Part shown: one piece after another, positions 46,613-55,748 of the stretch
How the letters are laid out: each line of letters opens with the position of its first letter
Numbering within the stretch: the stretch's first letter is position 1
Assembly (NCBI RefSeq): GCF_013372285.1
Contig: NZ_CP054301.1
Coordinates: forward strand, 2,287,001 to 2,351,000
Direction of reading: 5' to 3'
Length of the DNA: 64,000 nucleotides
Origin: Marinomonas primoryensis
Lineage (GTDB): Bacteria > Pseudomonadota > Gammaproteobacteria > Pseudomonadales > Marinomonadaceae
The notes under the pieces: generated by a model
Database searches by the model: none
What the model was told of the DNA's origin: nothing
The model's input: only the letters and a program-made list of their open reading frames with translations
Program-made: the position numbers and the translations under genes

Positions 46613-48247
46613 TTACAGCTCCCGAGCAATGGCTTGCAACTTAGTAAAGGCAAGATATCGCGCATCATGTAATTGACGAATATCCTCAGCAGCTGGAAAA
46701 TATCGATCTCCGAAAGACGACATCGCTTTCATAGCATCCTCCACGTTCGAATAAGCCCCTGCCGCAACCGCCGCTAACATGGCCGTTCCAAGTATGACAG
46801 GCTCATCAGCACTGGGAGCGACCACGTCTTTCCCCGTTGCATCGGCTATGAGCTGGCGGACTAATGGGTCTTGCCCAGCTCCGCCACTGATAACAACACG
46901 AGCGATATTCAAACCTTGCGCGGCCTGAGCTTCGATAATTTGTCTCAATCCATACGCCAGACCACAGATACCCGCGACATAAAGTGCGACAAGGCTATCA
47001 ATCGATTTATCCATACTGAGACCCGCCATAATCGCCCGGGCATTGGGGTCTGCAAACGGTGCACGATTACCCAGAAACTCAGGAACAACATGCACCCCTT
47101 CCGCCAGATTAACCGCATCGCTAAGAGTAAGTATTTTCAATTTAGCCTGCTTTGACAACCAGACGCTTAATGGAATACCCGCTTCTTTTGCTAATAAGCT
47201 AGCTTCAGTCGATGCCGGATGCATCAAAACCAAATGGTCAATCGCGGCACCTGCGGCAGACTGCCCTGCTTCATTCAACCACATACTCGGCAACATCGCA
47301 GAAAAGTACGGCCCCCAAACGCCAGGCACATTGATCGCCTTAGACGACGTCGTCAATGTACAGGCAGACGTTCCAAAAACATACGCTAAACACTCGGCTG
47401 GCGCGGCCGCACCATCTTCCGTTAACGCCCCAACCGAACCGACTCCACCGGCATGAGCATCAATTAATCCTGCCGCCACAGCCGTACCCGCTTTTAATCC
47501 AAGCTGTTCTGCCGCGCGATGCGTTAACCCTTGCGCTAAAGATGTTCCCGGCGCAACAATCTCGGTACCTATTTTAGCAAATTGAGTATCCGATAAATCG
47601 TCTAGGCCAATGGCGTCAAAATACGATTCGTCCCAACGGCTCTCATGGGCGAGATACGTCCACTTACACACCACGGTACAAATAGATCGAGCCTGTGACC
47701 CTGAAGCTCGATAAGTTAAATAATCGGTAAGATCAAAAAAATGTTTTGCACTGTGATATGTTTCTGGTAAATGTGTCTTCAGCCACAATAATTTGGGGGT
47801 TTGCATCTCTGGCGAGATGCGATTTCCAACGTAGTTTAAAACACTGTGCCCAAGCTCATTAATCTTACTGGCTTGTTTCGTCGCCCGCTGATCCATCCAA
47901 ACAATAACATTACGATCCGCAATACCGTGCTCACCGACAGGCAATGGCTGGTTGTTTTCACCCATCACGACCATTGAACACGTCGCATCAAACGACAAGC
48001 CGACAATAGTGTCGACGGGGAGTCCGGATGCGTTAACAACCGCTTTCACACACGCACAAACGGCCTGCCAAATATTTTCGGACGATTGTTCATACCGTGC
48101 ATTTGCATCTTGAAATGTCGTAATCTCATGCTTAGCGACATGCAACATATTACCTTGCAAATCAAACAAGCCAGCACGAGCACTGCCTGTTCCGACATCG
48201 ACACCAACTACATAAGAAGCGGATGCGTCATGAATTAAGCGACTCAT
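46613..48247 (-). CDS. FGGY-family pentulose kinase (D-ribulokinase type)
   Basis: A 544-residue kinase. It starts YVVGVDVGTGSARAGLFDL and contains MDQRATKQASKI near residue 120, then AGLIDAHAGGVGSVG near 255 and VISGGAGQDPLVRQLIADAT near 460. The WMDQRA and GLIDAHAGG segments match the pentulose-kinase branch that includes FGGY D-ribulokinases, rather than xylulokinase. With the SDR next to it, a pentitol to D-ribulose to ribulose-5-phosphate route is likely. The gene abuts the SDR without spacing. Confidence 0.85.
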   Translation of the reverse strand: MSRLIHDASASYVVGVDVGTGSARAGLFDLQGNMLHVAKHEITTFQDANARYEQSSENIWQAVCACVKAVVNASGLPVDTIVGLSFDATCSMVVMGENNQPLPVGEHGIADRNVIVWMDQRATKQASKINELGHSVLNYVGNRISPEMQTPKLLWLKTHLPETYHSAKHFFDLTDYLTYRASGSQARSICTVVCKWTYLAHESRWDESYFDAIGLDDLSDTQFAKIGTEIVAPGTSLAQGLTHRAAEQLGLKAGTAVAAGLIDAHAGGVGSVGALTEDGAAAPAECLAYVFGTSACTLTTSSKAINVPGVWGPYFSAMLPSMWLNEAGQSAAGAAIDHLVLMHPASTEASLLAKEAGIPLSVWLSKQAKLKILTLSDAVNLAEGVHVVPEFLGNRAPFADPNARAIMAGLSMDKSIDSLVALYVAGICGLAYGLRQIIEAQAAQGLNIARVVISGGAGQDPLVRQLIADATGKDVVAPSADEPVILGTAMLAAVAAGAYSNVEDAMKAMSSFGDRYFPAAEDIRQLHDARYLAFTKLQAIAREL

Positions 48248-48979
48248 TTATAAATCCACACTGTTGGGTAAAATAACCAAATCTCGAATCGTGATATTGG
48301 CCGGTCTCGTTAGCATAAAGACAACAGAATCAGCCACTGCCTCTGGTTGCATTAAACTGCCATTAGCCAATGCCTCTTCCATTTTTGCTTTTGGCCAATC
48401 ATCCAATAACGCGGTAACAACAGGACCTGGAGCGACCGCACCGACGCGAATAGAATGGACACTAAGCTGGCGACGCAGAGTATGAACAAATGCCTGAATC
48501 GCATGTTTTGACGCGGTATAAATAGGCTCCCAGACGACTGGAACTATCCCTGCGATGGAGCTTGTCACTATAATGTCGCCGCCTTTTTGGGCGATTAAAT
48601 GCGGCAAGACAGCATGCACAGACCGAAACACAGAGTTAATGTTCAAATTCAGCATATGATCCCATTCGTCAGGGTTGCCGTCCGCGAAAACACCGCCCAC
48701 ATAGGCGCCAGCGTTCGCGTGAAAAGCATGCAGCCTGCCATCTGTTAGCGCTAAAATACGCTCCAACATGCTATTCACTTCTTCTTTCTTCATAAGGTCC
48801 ACGACCAGAGGAATAGCCTTATCACCCAATTCCTGACAGACTTTTTCAAGCGCCGTTGCCGAACGGTCAATAAGCACCACGTCTGCACCCTCTGCAATAA
48901 ACGCTTTGGTACAAGCTAAGCCAATACCGGACGCTGCGCCCGTTATCGCTATTACTTTTCCTTCCAAATTAGTATTCAT
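48248..48979 (-). CDS. Short-chain dehydrogenase/reductase, probably polyol (ribitol-type) dehydrogenase
   Basis: A 243-residue SDR starting [20 protein letters not shown]. It has the TGxxxGIG cofactor site, NAG in [10 protein letters not shown], and the catalytic Ser (VTSSIAG) and YTASK. The residue after the second beta strand is Asp (LIDRS), favouring NAD. AAGGAG lies 7 bases before the ATG at 48979. Oxidation of a polyol to the keto sugar used by the adjacent FGGY kinase is inferred from context. Confidence 0.87.
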   Translation of the reverse strand: MNTNLEGKVIAITGAASGIGLACTKAFIAEGADVVLIDRSATALEKVCQELGDKAIPLVVDLMKKEEVNSMLERILALTDGRLHAFHANAGAYVGGVFADGNPDEWDHMLNLNINSVFRSVHAVLPHLIAQKGGDIIVTSSIAGIVPVVWEPIYTASKHAIQAFVHTLRRQLSVHSIRVGAVAPGPVVTALLDDWPKAKMEEALANGSLMQPEAVADSVVFMLTRPANITIRDLVILPNSVDL

Positions 48980-49002
48980 CAATTTACTCCTTAACGATCA
49001 CG

Positions 49003-50262
49003 TTACGCTTTACCATGAGAAACACGGCTTTGACGGGCCAAACTGTCAATGATCACCGCAATGGCCAATACCGCACCTGTGATCATGTAACGATGAGAAG
49101 ACGATAAGTTCAGTAGTGTTAAACCATTCGCAATAGATTGGATAACAATAATACCCAGCAGCGCAGACCACGCAGAACCACGACCACCAAATAGGCTAGT
49201 ACCACCAATAACCGCCGCGGCTATTGCGTTTAAATTCACGTCGCTTGTACCCGCTTGCTGACTCGCCGAGGCTAAACGCGATGCCGCTAGCACACCACCC
49301 AAAGTGGCCAAAGAAGAGCACAATACAAACGCACTGATGTAAATGGCTTTCACGTTGATACCTGCTCGACGTGCTGCTTCTGCGTTACCGCCAACAGCAA
49401 ACATAGAGCGGCCCCACTTGGTACGGGTTAATGCGTAATCCATACTGATTACCAGCAAAACAAATAACCCAAACATCCATGGCACACCACGAGATTGATT
49501 CAGATAAAACGCGGCAGCTTCTAATGCAACCGTAACGAACAGTGCCTTTAATAAAATACTGTTCAGACTTTTAGCGGAAAGGTTTGACGCTTGTCGTTTC
49601 TGACGAATACGCTTGCCCATCACCACAATGACGATGCCAGGAATGAATGCAAAAGAATAAGCCACCCACGCCGGCATAATCATCAATTGACCGAAATCCA
49701 CCATTGACGAGCCATAGGGTAAGTTGATTGAACCAGTAGAACCCAATAGAAAAAGTTGGAAACCTAATAGCGCCAATAAACCAGCCAATGTAGAAACAAA
49801 ACTTGGCATACCAATTTTAGTTCGCAGATAGGCATAACCAAATCCCATCATGGCACCAACACACAAACTTGCCCCAATGGCTAAAGCTAATGGCCAACCT
49901 TGATTCACCCACAACACACCGAGTAAAGCGGAACCAACTCCACTCATTGAGCCAACAGAGAGGTCAATTTCGCCCAGCATTAGAACGCAAACGATACCCA
50001 ACGCAATAACGCCCACCGTAGAGCAATCAAATAAAAGGTTCACTAGGTTGTTCGCTGACAAGAAAATAGGGTTAATTGCCGTAAAAATCCCCCAAATCAA
50101 AACTAAACCAACCACTACCGGTAAAGAACCTAAATCACCCGATTTAACACGATCAATAAAAGCGTGGAGACTGCCTGAAAAACCGTTTGCATGCGTTACA
50201 CGACTGTCACTGCGGTCTAAAAGACCCTCTTTATTACCAGAATTTTTTATTGAATCACTCAT
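49003..50262 (-). CDS. Sugar/polyol ABC transporter permease (XylH/RbsC-like)
   Basis: A 419-residue CUT2 permease with a hydrophilic N-terminus of about 40 residues and roughly ten helices. Family landmarks are VLMLGEIDLSVGSMSG near residue 92 and AAVIGGTSLFGGRGSAWSALLG near 350. It is long for RbsC but normal for XylH-like proteins. The ATG overlaps the ATPase stop as ATGA. Confidence 0.9.
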   Translation of the reverse strand: MSDSIKNSGNKEGLLDRSDSRVTHANGFSGSLHAFIDRVKSGDLGSLPVVVGLVLIWGIFTAINPIFLSANNLVNLLFDCSTVGVIALGIVCVLMLGEIDLSVGSMSGVGSALLGVLWVNQGWPLALAIGASLCVGAMMGFGYAYLRTKIGMPSFVSTLAGLLALLGFQLFLLGSTGSINLPYGSSMVDFGQLMIMPAWVAYSFAFIPGIVIVVMGKRIRQKRQASNLSAKSLNSILLKALFVTVALEAAAFYLNQSRGVPWMFGLFVLLVISMDYALTRTKWGRSMFAVGGNAEAARRAGINVKAIYISAFVLCSSLATLGGVLAASRLASASQQAGTSDVNLNAIAAAVIGGTSLFGGRGSAWSALLGIIVIQSIANGLTLLNLSSSHRYMITGAVLAIAVIIDSLARQSRVSHGKA

Positions 50263-51077
50263 TGTTGTTCCTCGACTTTCTTATCAGCTTCTGCCAAACG
50301 TTTTGCTCTTCTTGAAACCGCATTGTCCGTCGCGCCAGTAATGGCACCTATGAGCTCTTCATTGGATGCATCTGCTGCAAAAACACCGTTATTTTTGCCT
50401 AAACGCAATACCACGACTCGATCCGCGATGGCTCTAACGTCTTGCATATTGTGTGAGATCATAATGACCCCTAACCCTTTCGCCTTGACTCGCTCAACTA
50501 GGTTAAGAACCTCTGCCGTTTGCGCTACGCCTAACGCGGCTGTCGGCTCGTCGAGCATAATAATTTTGGGGTTTGATAATAAAGAACGAGCAATCGCCAC
50601 GGTCTGACGCTGTCCACCCGAGAGGGACGCGACGACATCACGGACACTGGGTATACGCGCAGCCAGCTCGTTTAAGAGAGTCCAAGAAGTGACCTCCATT
50701 TCAGTTTCATCCATGTGCCATGGCGTTTTTTCTTGTCCTAAGAAAATATTGGCGACAACGTCTAAGTTTTCACACAATGCCAAATCTTGGAAAACCGTCG
50801 CAATCCCCAGATCCAACGCGGCACTTGGTCCTTCCATAACCACTTCTTTACCTTCAAATAAAATGGTGCCGGACGTAGGTGAATGCGCGCCAGCTAAGGT
50901 TTTAATTAAAGTCGATTTACCCGCGCCATTGTCACCAACTAAGGCCACTACTTCGCCAGGATAGACATCGAGATCAATGTCCGTGAGTGCGGCAACCGCA
51001 CCAAAATTTTTAGAGACTTTACGCAAACTAAGAATGGGGTGACGACCCTCTGAGCGCGCAGAAGTGCTTGAAGACAT
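50259..51077 (-). CDS. Sugar/polyol ABC transporter ATPase, single-domain CUT2 type
   Basis: A 272-residue single ABC domain: Walker A GDNGAGKSTLIK, signature LSGGQRQTVAIARSL, Walker B IIMLDEPTAALG. Most CUT2 ATPases are double; half-size versions of the FrcA type exist and act as dimers. The ATG at 51077 has GGAG 7 bases upstream; the frame is open to 51140 without a better start. Confidence 0.9.
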   Translation of the reverse strand: MSSSTSARSEGRHPILSLRKVSKNFGAVAALTDIDLDVYPGEVVALVGDNGAGKSTLIKTLAGAHSPTSGTILFEGKEVVMEGPSAALDLGIATVFQDLALCENLDVVANIFLGQEKTPWHMDETEMEVTSWTLLNELAARIPSVRDVVASLSGGQRQTVAIARSLLSNPKIIMLDEPTAALGVAQTAEVLNLVERVKAKGLGVIMISHNMQDVRAIADRVVVLRLGKNNGVFAADASNEELIGAITGATDNAVSRRAKRLAEADKKVEEQQ

Positions 51078-51158
51078 GATTTGCTCCACAGGAGTTAAAT
51101 TAGGAAAGACGCCGCTCAAACGATGTGAGCGGCGGAGCATTAGAGTATTAGCGTATCG

Positions 51159-52214
51159 TTAGCGCCAAATACCAAGCTCTTTACAACCTGCTAAATATCG
51201 ACCAGTACAAACATCACCCGCGAAGGTAACGCCGCTGTCAAAAATAATTTCTTTGATGTTTTCGCGCGTCACCACTTCCGGAACAAAAAGCTCAGATGGC
51301 GTGTTGTACAAAGTAGTTTTTGCTGTAGGCGTAATACCGTTTAGCATTTGAACGGCAACGTGAGCTGCTGCGGTAGCAACAATCTCAGACGGTTTAGAAA
51401 TGGTATTGTACTGATCACCCGCAATAATCAACTGCAAAGCGGCAATTGTCGCGTCATTACCAGTTACTGGTGGAAGAGGATTCACACCAGCGGCTTTTAA
51501 CGCAGCAATCGCACCGCCACCAGTACCATCATTCGCAGCCACAACCCCTAATATATTTGAGCCGAAACGAGCCACTTGGCCGTTTGCCCAAGTTTGTGCT
51601 TTTGGTGGCGCCCAATCTGGCGTGTCGTACTCGGCAATGGTCGTGTAGCCACTGTTATCCAATCCTTCATCAATACCATCGCGGATCAAACCCGCAGCGG
51701 CATCGGTAGGAGAACCGTTAATTTGAAGAATGCCGCCTTTGTCTTTTGGCACGCCCATTTTTTCTAGGTGTTGGACCAAGCTTTCTGCAATGGCTTTACC
51801 TATGCCTTTATTATCAAAGGACACGTAGAAGTCGGCAGCTTTTCCTGGAATAGGACGATCGTAGGCAATCACTTTAACGCCTTGGCTTTGCGCCAAATTT
51901 ACTAAAGAAGCCGCAGCACTGGAATCGACTGGATCCAGAACAATCACTTTTGCCCCTTGAGTAATCACCGAGTTAAATTGTTGCTGTTGTAAAGACACGT
52001 CGCCATTGGCATTTTGATAAATCAACTTACAATCTGAACAAAGCTTTTCCATGGCGGCTTTAAAGCCTGGAAAGTCATGTTTTTCATATCGAGTAGATGC
52101 CTGATCCGGCATCAAAAACGCTACTGTCGACGACGCTTGTGCTTGTGCTGCGAACGTTCCAAAGGTAGCGGCAAGCGTAGTAAAACCGATTATTTTTGTT
52201 GCTATAGTTTTCAT
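51159..52214 (-). CDS. Periplasmic sugar/polyol-binding protein (XylF/RbsB-like)
   Basis: A 351-residue protein with a signal peptide (cleavage near AAQAQASS) and a Peripla_BP_4 fold: VAFLMPDQASTRYEKHDFPGF at the start, VIVLDPVDSSAAASLV, VIAYDRPI and AANDGTGGGAIAAL. These match the D-xylose-binding subgroup. It is the first gene of the operon. The ligand is probably a pentose or pentitol, to suit the kinase downstream. Confidence 0.9.
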   Translation of the reverse strand: MKTIATKIIGFTTLAATFGTFAAQAQASSTVAFLMPDQASTRYEKHDFPGFKAAMEKLCSDCKLIYQNANGDVSLQQQQFNSVITQGAKVIVLDPVDSSAAASLVNLAQSQGVKVIAYDRPIPGKAADFYVSFDNKGIGKAIAESLVQHLEKMGVPKDKGGILQINGSPTDAAAGLIRDGIDEGLDNSGYTTIAEYDTPDWAPPKAQTWANGQVARFGSNILGVVAANDGTGGGAIAALKAAGVNPLPPVTGNDATIAALQLIIAGDQYNTISKPSEIVATAAAHVAVQMLNGITPTAKTTLYNTPSELFVPEVVTRENIKEIIFDSGVTFAGDVCTGRYLAGCKELGIWR

Positions 52215-52551
52215 TACTTACACTCCGATCAATAATTTTAGGCGAAAATCGCCCACAACAATCAAATCATGATTGATGCTTTGTTACCCTCACTCACACT
52301 ATTGGTTAAAAAACTCAGATGTAATACACTAACGTCGTCTTTCATAACTGCTGTAACAGTGATGTAAGGCGGTTAGACATCTTTATTGAGCTCTAACCTC
52401 CGCGAAGATGCAGGGTTAATTTGTTAAGGTAAAACGTTTGTATTACCGGCTCCATTTCTCACTCGTTAATTCTGCATCTTGGCCTCCTAAACTTATTTCT
52501 CTATTGTTTTCCAAATTGGATCACTAACGTGACCTTCCCACTTCGACAGTC
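52215..52551 (-). promoter_or_regulatory. Promoter region of the polyol operon with a LacI-type operator
   Basis: The 337-base gap between the LacI gene and the binding-protein gene has no recognisable gene. It contains TAAAACGTTTGTA at 52430-52442, whose AAACGTTT core (52432-52439) equals the core of the two palindromes upstream of the LacI gene. The probable promoter of the downstream operon lies nearby. Confidence 0.5.
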
Positions 52552-53571
52552 CTAATTTTTTACTGAAATATTTTTCACAGAGTGTCGCTGAATAAGCGTC
52601 GCTTCCAAAATGGTGGCCTTTGGATCGACATTTATTCTTTCTGAGTCAATACGTTCTAACAATCGAGACCACGCATTCTGGGCGACCTCGGCCACTGGCT
52701 GGCGTATTGCGGTTAAACTCGTACTGCGTGCAGACATCCAAGCGTAATCATCAAAGGCCACCAACGAAATATCCTGACCGACTTTAATATTACATTCAGC
52801 TAAAGCAGTAAGTGTGCTCAGCGTTGTCACGTTTGTTAACGCTAAGATCGCCGTTGGCTTGGGATTTTGCCCTAACCAGTTCGCTATTTTTATAGCGCCT
52901 TCTTCTAAATCAGACCCCAGCTCAATAACATTTGGCTTGGTCAAATGAGATTTTTCCATGGCCAAAAAAGCCCCTTCAACACGTTCACGAATAGGAGGAA
53001 AGGACAAGTTCGACGCCGCAATAAGGATGCTCTCATGACCTGCGTCTGCAAGGTGCTGGCAGGCTAAATCCCCAGCGGCTCGATTATCAATCGTAACCGT
53101 ATCGAACGGCGCTGAATGAACAGAAACACGGTCAATCAAGACGGTTGGACAATGGGATGTTAGATCTAGAAGTGATTCAGATAACTGGCCAGAACATGGG
53201 ATAGCAATCATCCCTGCTGGTCGCCAGCTCATCAGAGCTTTGATACGAGAGGCTTCAACATCATCTCGATCATGTGAGCTTGCAACAATAACGTCGTAGC
53301 CATGTTCAAATGCAAGGTTTTCAAGGTGGGAAACAATGGTAGCAAAAAACGTATCGGTGATATTTGGCACCAAAACCGTGACAACTTTGTTTCGTTGTGA
53401 GCGTAATTGAGAAGCAGCACGATCCATTTGATAGCCAAGTTGAGTCGCTGCCAGGCGAACTCGCTCTTTAAGCTCGTCATTAACCGGTTTCTTGCCCGAA
53501 AAGACATTAGAAACCGTCGCTGTTGAAACATCAGCTAATTTAGCGACTTCACGGATTGAAGGCTTTCTCAT
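52552..53571 (-). CDS. LacI family transcriptional regulator
   Basis: A 339-residue regulator. The HTH plus hinge are IREVAKLADVSTATVSNVFSGKKPVND near residue 5, with hinge ERVRLAATQLGYQMDRAA. The C-terminus is a periplasmic-binding-like sensor domain (VLVPNITDTFFATIV, RAAGDLACQHLADAGH). It precedes the polyol ABC operon on the same strand and has two palindromic sites before its own start, so it likely represses itself and the operon until a sugar binds. Confidence 0.93.
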   Translation of the reverse strand: MRKPSIREVAKLADVSTATVSNVFSGKKPVNDELKERVRLAATQLGYQMDRAASQLRSQRNKVVTVLVPNITDTFFATIVSHLENLAFEHGYDVIVASSHDRDDVEASRIKALMSWRPAGMIAIPCSGQLSESLLDLTSHCPTVLIDRVSVHSAPFDTVTIDNRAAGDLACQHLADAGHESILIAASNLSFPPIRERVEGAFLAMEKSHLTKPNVIELGSDLEEGAIKIANWLGQNPKPTAILALTNVTTLSTLTALAECNIKVGQDISLVAFDDYAWMSARSTSLTAIRQPVAEVAQNAWSRLLERIDSERINVDPKATILEATLIQRHSVKNISVKN

Positions 53572-53598
53572 TGCAAACGTACCTTTTTAATATTTATA

Positions 53599-53612
53599 GT
53601 TAAACGTTTAAC
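53599..53612. promoter_or_regulatory. LacI-family operator, copy 1
   Basis: GTTAAACGTTTAAC is a perfect 14-bp palindrome with the central CG typical of LacI-family sites. It lies 28 bases before the regulator start codon. Confidence 0.85.
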
Positions 53613-53656
53613 AGCACTAAGACTAGCAGACTAAGTTTTAATCAATCAAGTCCTTT

Positions 53657-53670
53657 GTTAAACGTTTAAC
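53657..53670. promoter_or_regulatory. LacI-family operator, copy 2
   Basis: A second identical GTTAAACGTTTAAC, 58 bp from copy 1. The pair could support looping or cooperative binding in the regulator promoter. Confidence 0.85.
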
Positions 53671-53700
53671 TGTATTTTTCGAAAATAGTATAAAAACAAC

Positions 53701-53755
53701 AAAAAGCCCGTTGTGCTAGATTGATTCATAATCAAGCCAACACAACGGGCTTTTT
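53701..53755. terminator. Terminator after the dienelactone hydrolase gene
   Basis: AAAAAGCCCGTTGTG (53701-53715) pairs perfectly with CACAACGGGCTTTTT (53741-53755). The 25-base interior can itself pair as TTGATT/AATCAA. It is 25 bases past the minus-strand stop at 53780. Confidence 0.93.
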
Positions 53756-53779
53756 GTCGCTTAAGACTCAGAACAAAGC

Positions 53780-54490
53780 CTAAACAAACTCTTCTAAGAA
53801 ATTTGCTAAATAAAGATACGAGCGCTGCGCGACCAGCGGATTATATTGGCTTCCGTGATCAGGGTTGTCGGCGCTTGGCAACATAAATGAATGCACGGTG
53901 TTACTGAAATCCACAAACTGGAAATCCATTCGTAAGCTCGTCCAATAGCGTTTTGCTTCTTGTGCATCGCCTTCTGGCACTAATGGGTCTTGATGTCCGT
54001 TCAACACCAATATTTTGGCCTTGGTATTGGCTTTGTCTTCTGATTGAGCGCGAAAGAAGCTCATCAACCCATGAAAACTCGCCGCACCTGCGCTGTCTTC
54101 AAAGTGCAATCCAGCTTCTAACGCCAAGCGTCCGCCTAAACAGAAACCCACATGAACGATGGTTTTAGTCTGCATGCCATCGCAAGCAGACTGTGTGAGC
54201 TGATGTTGCAGCGCGTGCAAAGGCTCTGCTTCTGCCAACAACGCACCCATTTTTGCCCGCTTTTCATCCAGCGCCACAGGGTTCTTGTCTTGGCCGTATA
54301 AGTCAATCGCGGTCACTGAGAAGCCAAATGCTGCGATCTGATCCGCGACGCTTTTTTCAAAATCACTCAAACCGGAAAATGTCGGCCAAATCACAACGTG
54401 AATATGGCTTTTATTCGAATCTAATACATCAATTTGATAATGAATCCGCTTAACGTCTTGTTTAAATATTGAATCAAATGTCTGGCTCAC
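53780..54490 (-). CDS. Dienelactone hydrolase family protein
   Basis: A 236-residue alpha/beta hydrolase. The nucleophile elbow is GFCLGG (Cys near residue 118), with Asp in LNGHQDPLVP near 167 and His in TVHSFMLPS near 200. This is the Cys-Asp-His triad of dienelactone hydrolases. There is no signal peptide. It starts at a GTG with AAGGAG 7 bases upstream. The substrate is unknown, as many family members act on other esters. Confidence 0.87.
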   Translation of the reverse strand: MSQTFDSIFKQDVKRIHYQIDVLDSNKSHIHVVIWPTFSGLSDFEKSVADQIAAFGFSVTAIDLYGQDKNPVALDEKRAKMGALLAEAEPLHALQHQLTQSACDGMQTKTIVHVGFCLGGRLALEAGLHFEDSAGAASFHGLMSFFRAQSEDKANTKAKILVLNGHQDPLVPEGDAQEAKRYWTSLRMDFQFVDFSNTVHSFMLPSADNPDHGSQYNPLVAQRSYLYLANFLEEFV

Positions 54491-54744
54491 ACGTGGCTCC
54501 TTATAATTTTATTGGATAATCTAATGTCTTCATCCAGTGTAACCAGCCCAACTTAGTGAAATCAAGCAAACCAAATGGATGAGCCAATATACGGAAATAG
54601 CACGGCTAACGTGCAATATAAACACGGATTTTTGCCACCCACGCCATACAAAGCAAGGTTGTTACAACGTAACAATCAGTGTTACTTTAGCGACTGAAAC
54701 GCATCTTAAAATACGCGAAACACAACAATAATCAGGAGAACCTT

Positions 54745-55146
54745 ATGTTATCAGGCAGCTGTTTATGCAATGGCATTCAATACGAGATACGCGGTGAACT
54801 GGGTGACATCATGCAGTGTCATTGTCAAAAATGCCGCAAAGCCAATGGCTCCGCCTTTGCAGCCAATGCCGCTATTCCAACCACGGCATTTGTTCTTTTG
54901 AAAGGCAAAGAGTTACTGGCGGAATACGAGTCAACACCGGATGTTTTCCGCGTATTCTGCAAAACATGCGCTTCACCGCTTTATAGTCGTCGCCCGCACA
55001 TGCCTGAATTATTGCGCCTTAGAATAGGCACACTCGATACCAAAATTGACGGAAAGCCCTCTTCTCATATATTTGTCGGCTCCAAAGCCGAATGGCATGA
55101 CATCTGCGATGACAAGCCTCAGTACGATGAACGACAAGTCGTATGA
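54745..55146 (+). CDS. GFA family (CENP-V/GFA domain) protein
   Basis: A 133-residue zinc-binding protein. The ligand cysteines are in GSCLCNGIQYEI (residues 4-15), CHCQKCRKANGSAF and VFCKTCASPLYSRRP. The family includes glutathione-dependent formaldehyde-activating enzyme, but most members of this size have no proven activity. CAGGAG lies before the ATG. It is monocistronic with a terminator at 55170-55192. Confidence 0.87.
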   Translation: MLSGSCLCNGIQYEIRGELGDIMQCHCQKCRKANGSAFAANAAIPTTAFVLLKGKELLAEYESTPDVFRVFCKTCASPLYSRRPHMPELLRLRIGTLDTKIDGKPSSHIFVGSKAEWHDICDDKPQYDERQVV

Positions 55147-55169
55147 TCGTCAATTTCAACGAGTAATCT

Positions 55170-55192
55170 AAGGAGCGAGTGCTCCTTTTTTT
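55170..55192 (+). terminator. Terminator after the GFA family gene
   Basis: AAGGAGC (55170-55176) pairs with GCTCCTT (55181-55187) around GAGT, followed by further T. Confidence 0.85.
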
Positions 55193-55302
55193 ATTACCGA
55201 ATAGAACTCATCGTTCATTTTATTGTCTTAGTATCCTAAGATAAGGCATGACATAATTTACATTAATTAAGTCCCATCACAGCGGTAAGAGAGTGAATTG
55301 AT

Positions 55303-55671
55303 ATGAGTAAACCCTACAACAAGCTGACGCCAACTGAAGCCAGTGTGATTCTTGATAAAGGCACAGAACGCCCATTTACTGGAGAACACACAGACACAAT
55401 GGAAGGCGGTTTATACGTTTGCCGCCAGTGTGACGCGCCACTTTATACCTCTGAACATAAATTTGTTTCCCATTGCGGCTGGCCAAGTTTTGACGATGAA
55501 ATCAAAGACGCCGTCAAGCGTGTTCCAGATGCAGATGGTCGTCGTGTTGAGATCGTTTGCGCGAATTGCGAAGGCCATCTTGGTCATGTATTTGAAGGCG
55601 AAAGACTCACGGAAAACAACATCCGCCATTGTGTGAATTCCATTTCCATGAAATTCAAAAGCAACGCTTAA
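55303..55671 (+). CDS. msrB: Peptide-methionine (R)-S-oxide reductase
   Basis: A 122-residue MsrB. Zinc ligands are CRQC and CANC, substrate residues are in [11 protein letters not shown] and [10 protein letters not shown], and the catalytic Cys is in [10 protein letters not shown] near residue 113. It repairs oxidised methionine in the cytosol with thioredoxin. It is slightly short but complete. Confidence 0.95.
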   Translation: MSKPYNKLTPTEASVILDKGTERPFTGEHTDTMEGGLYVCRQCDAPLYTSEHKFVSHCGWPSFDDEIKDAVKRVPDADGRRVEIVCANCEGHLGHVFEGERLTENNIRHCVNSISMKFKSNA

Positions 55672-55748
55672 CTCCCGCCATTAGGGTAGCGTGCAAGCCA
55701 GATACCGCACGTTACCTGTGGTAATTCTTACCCTTTTTCTAGCAAACT

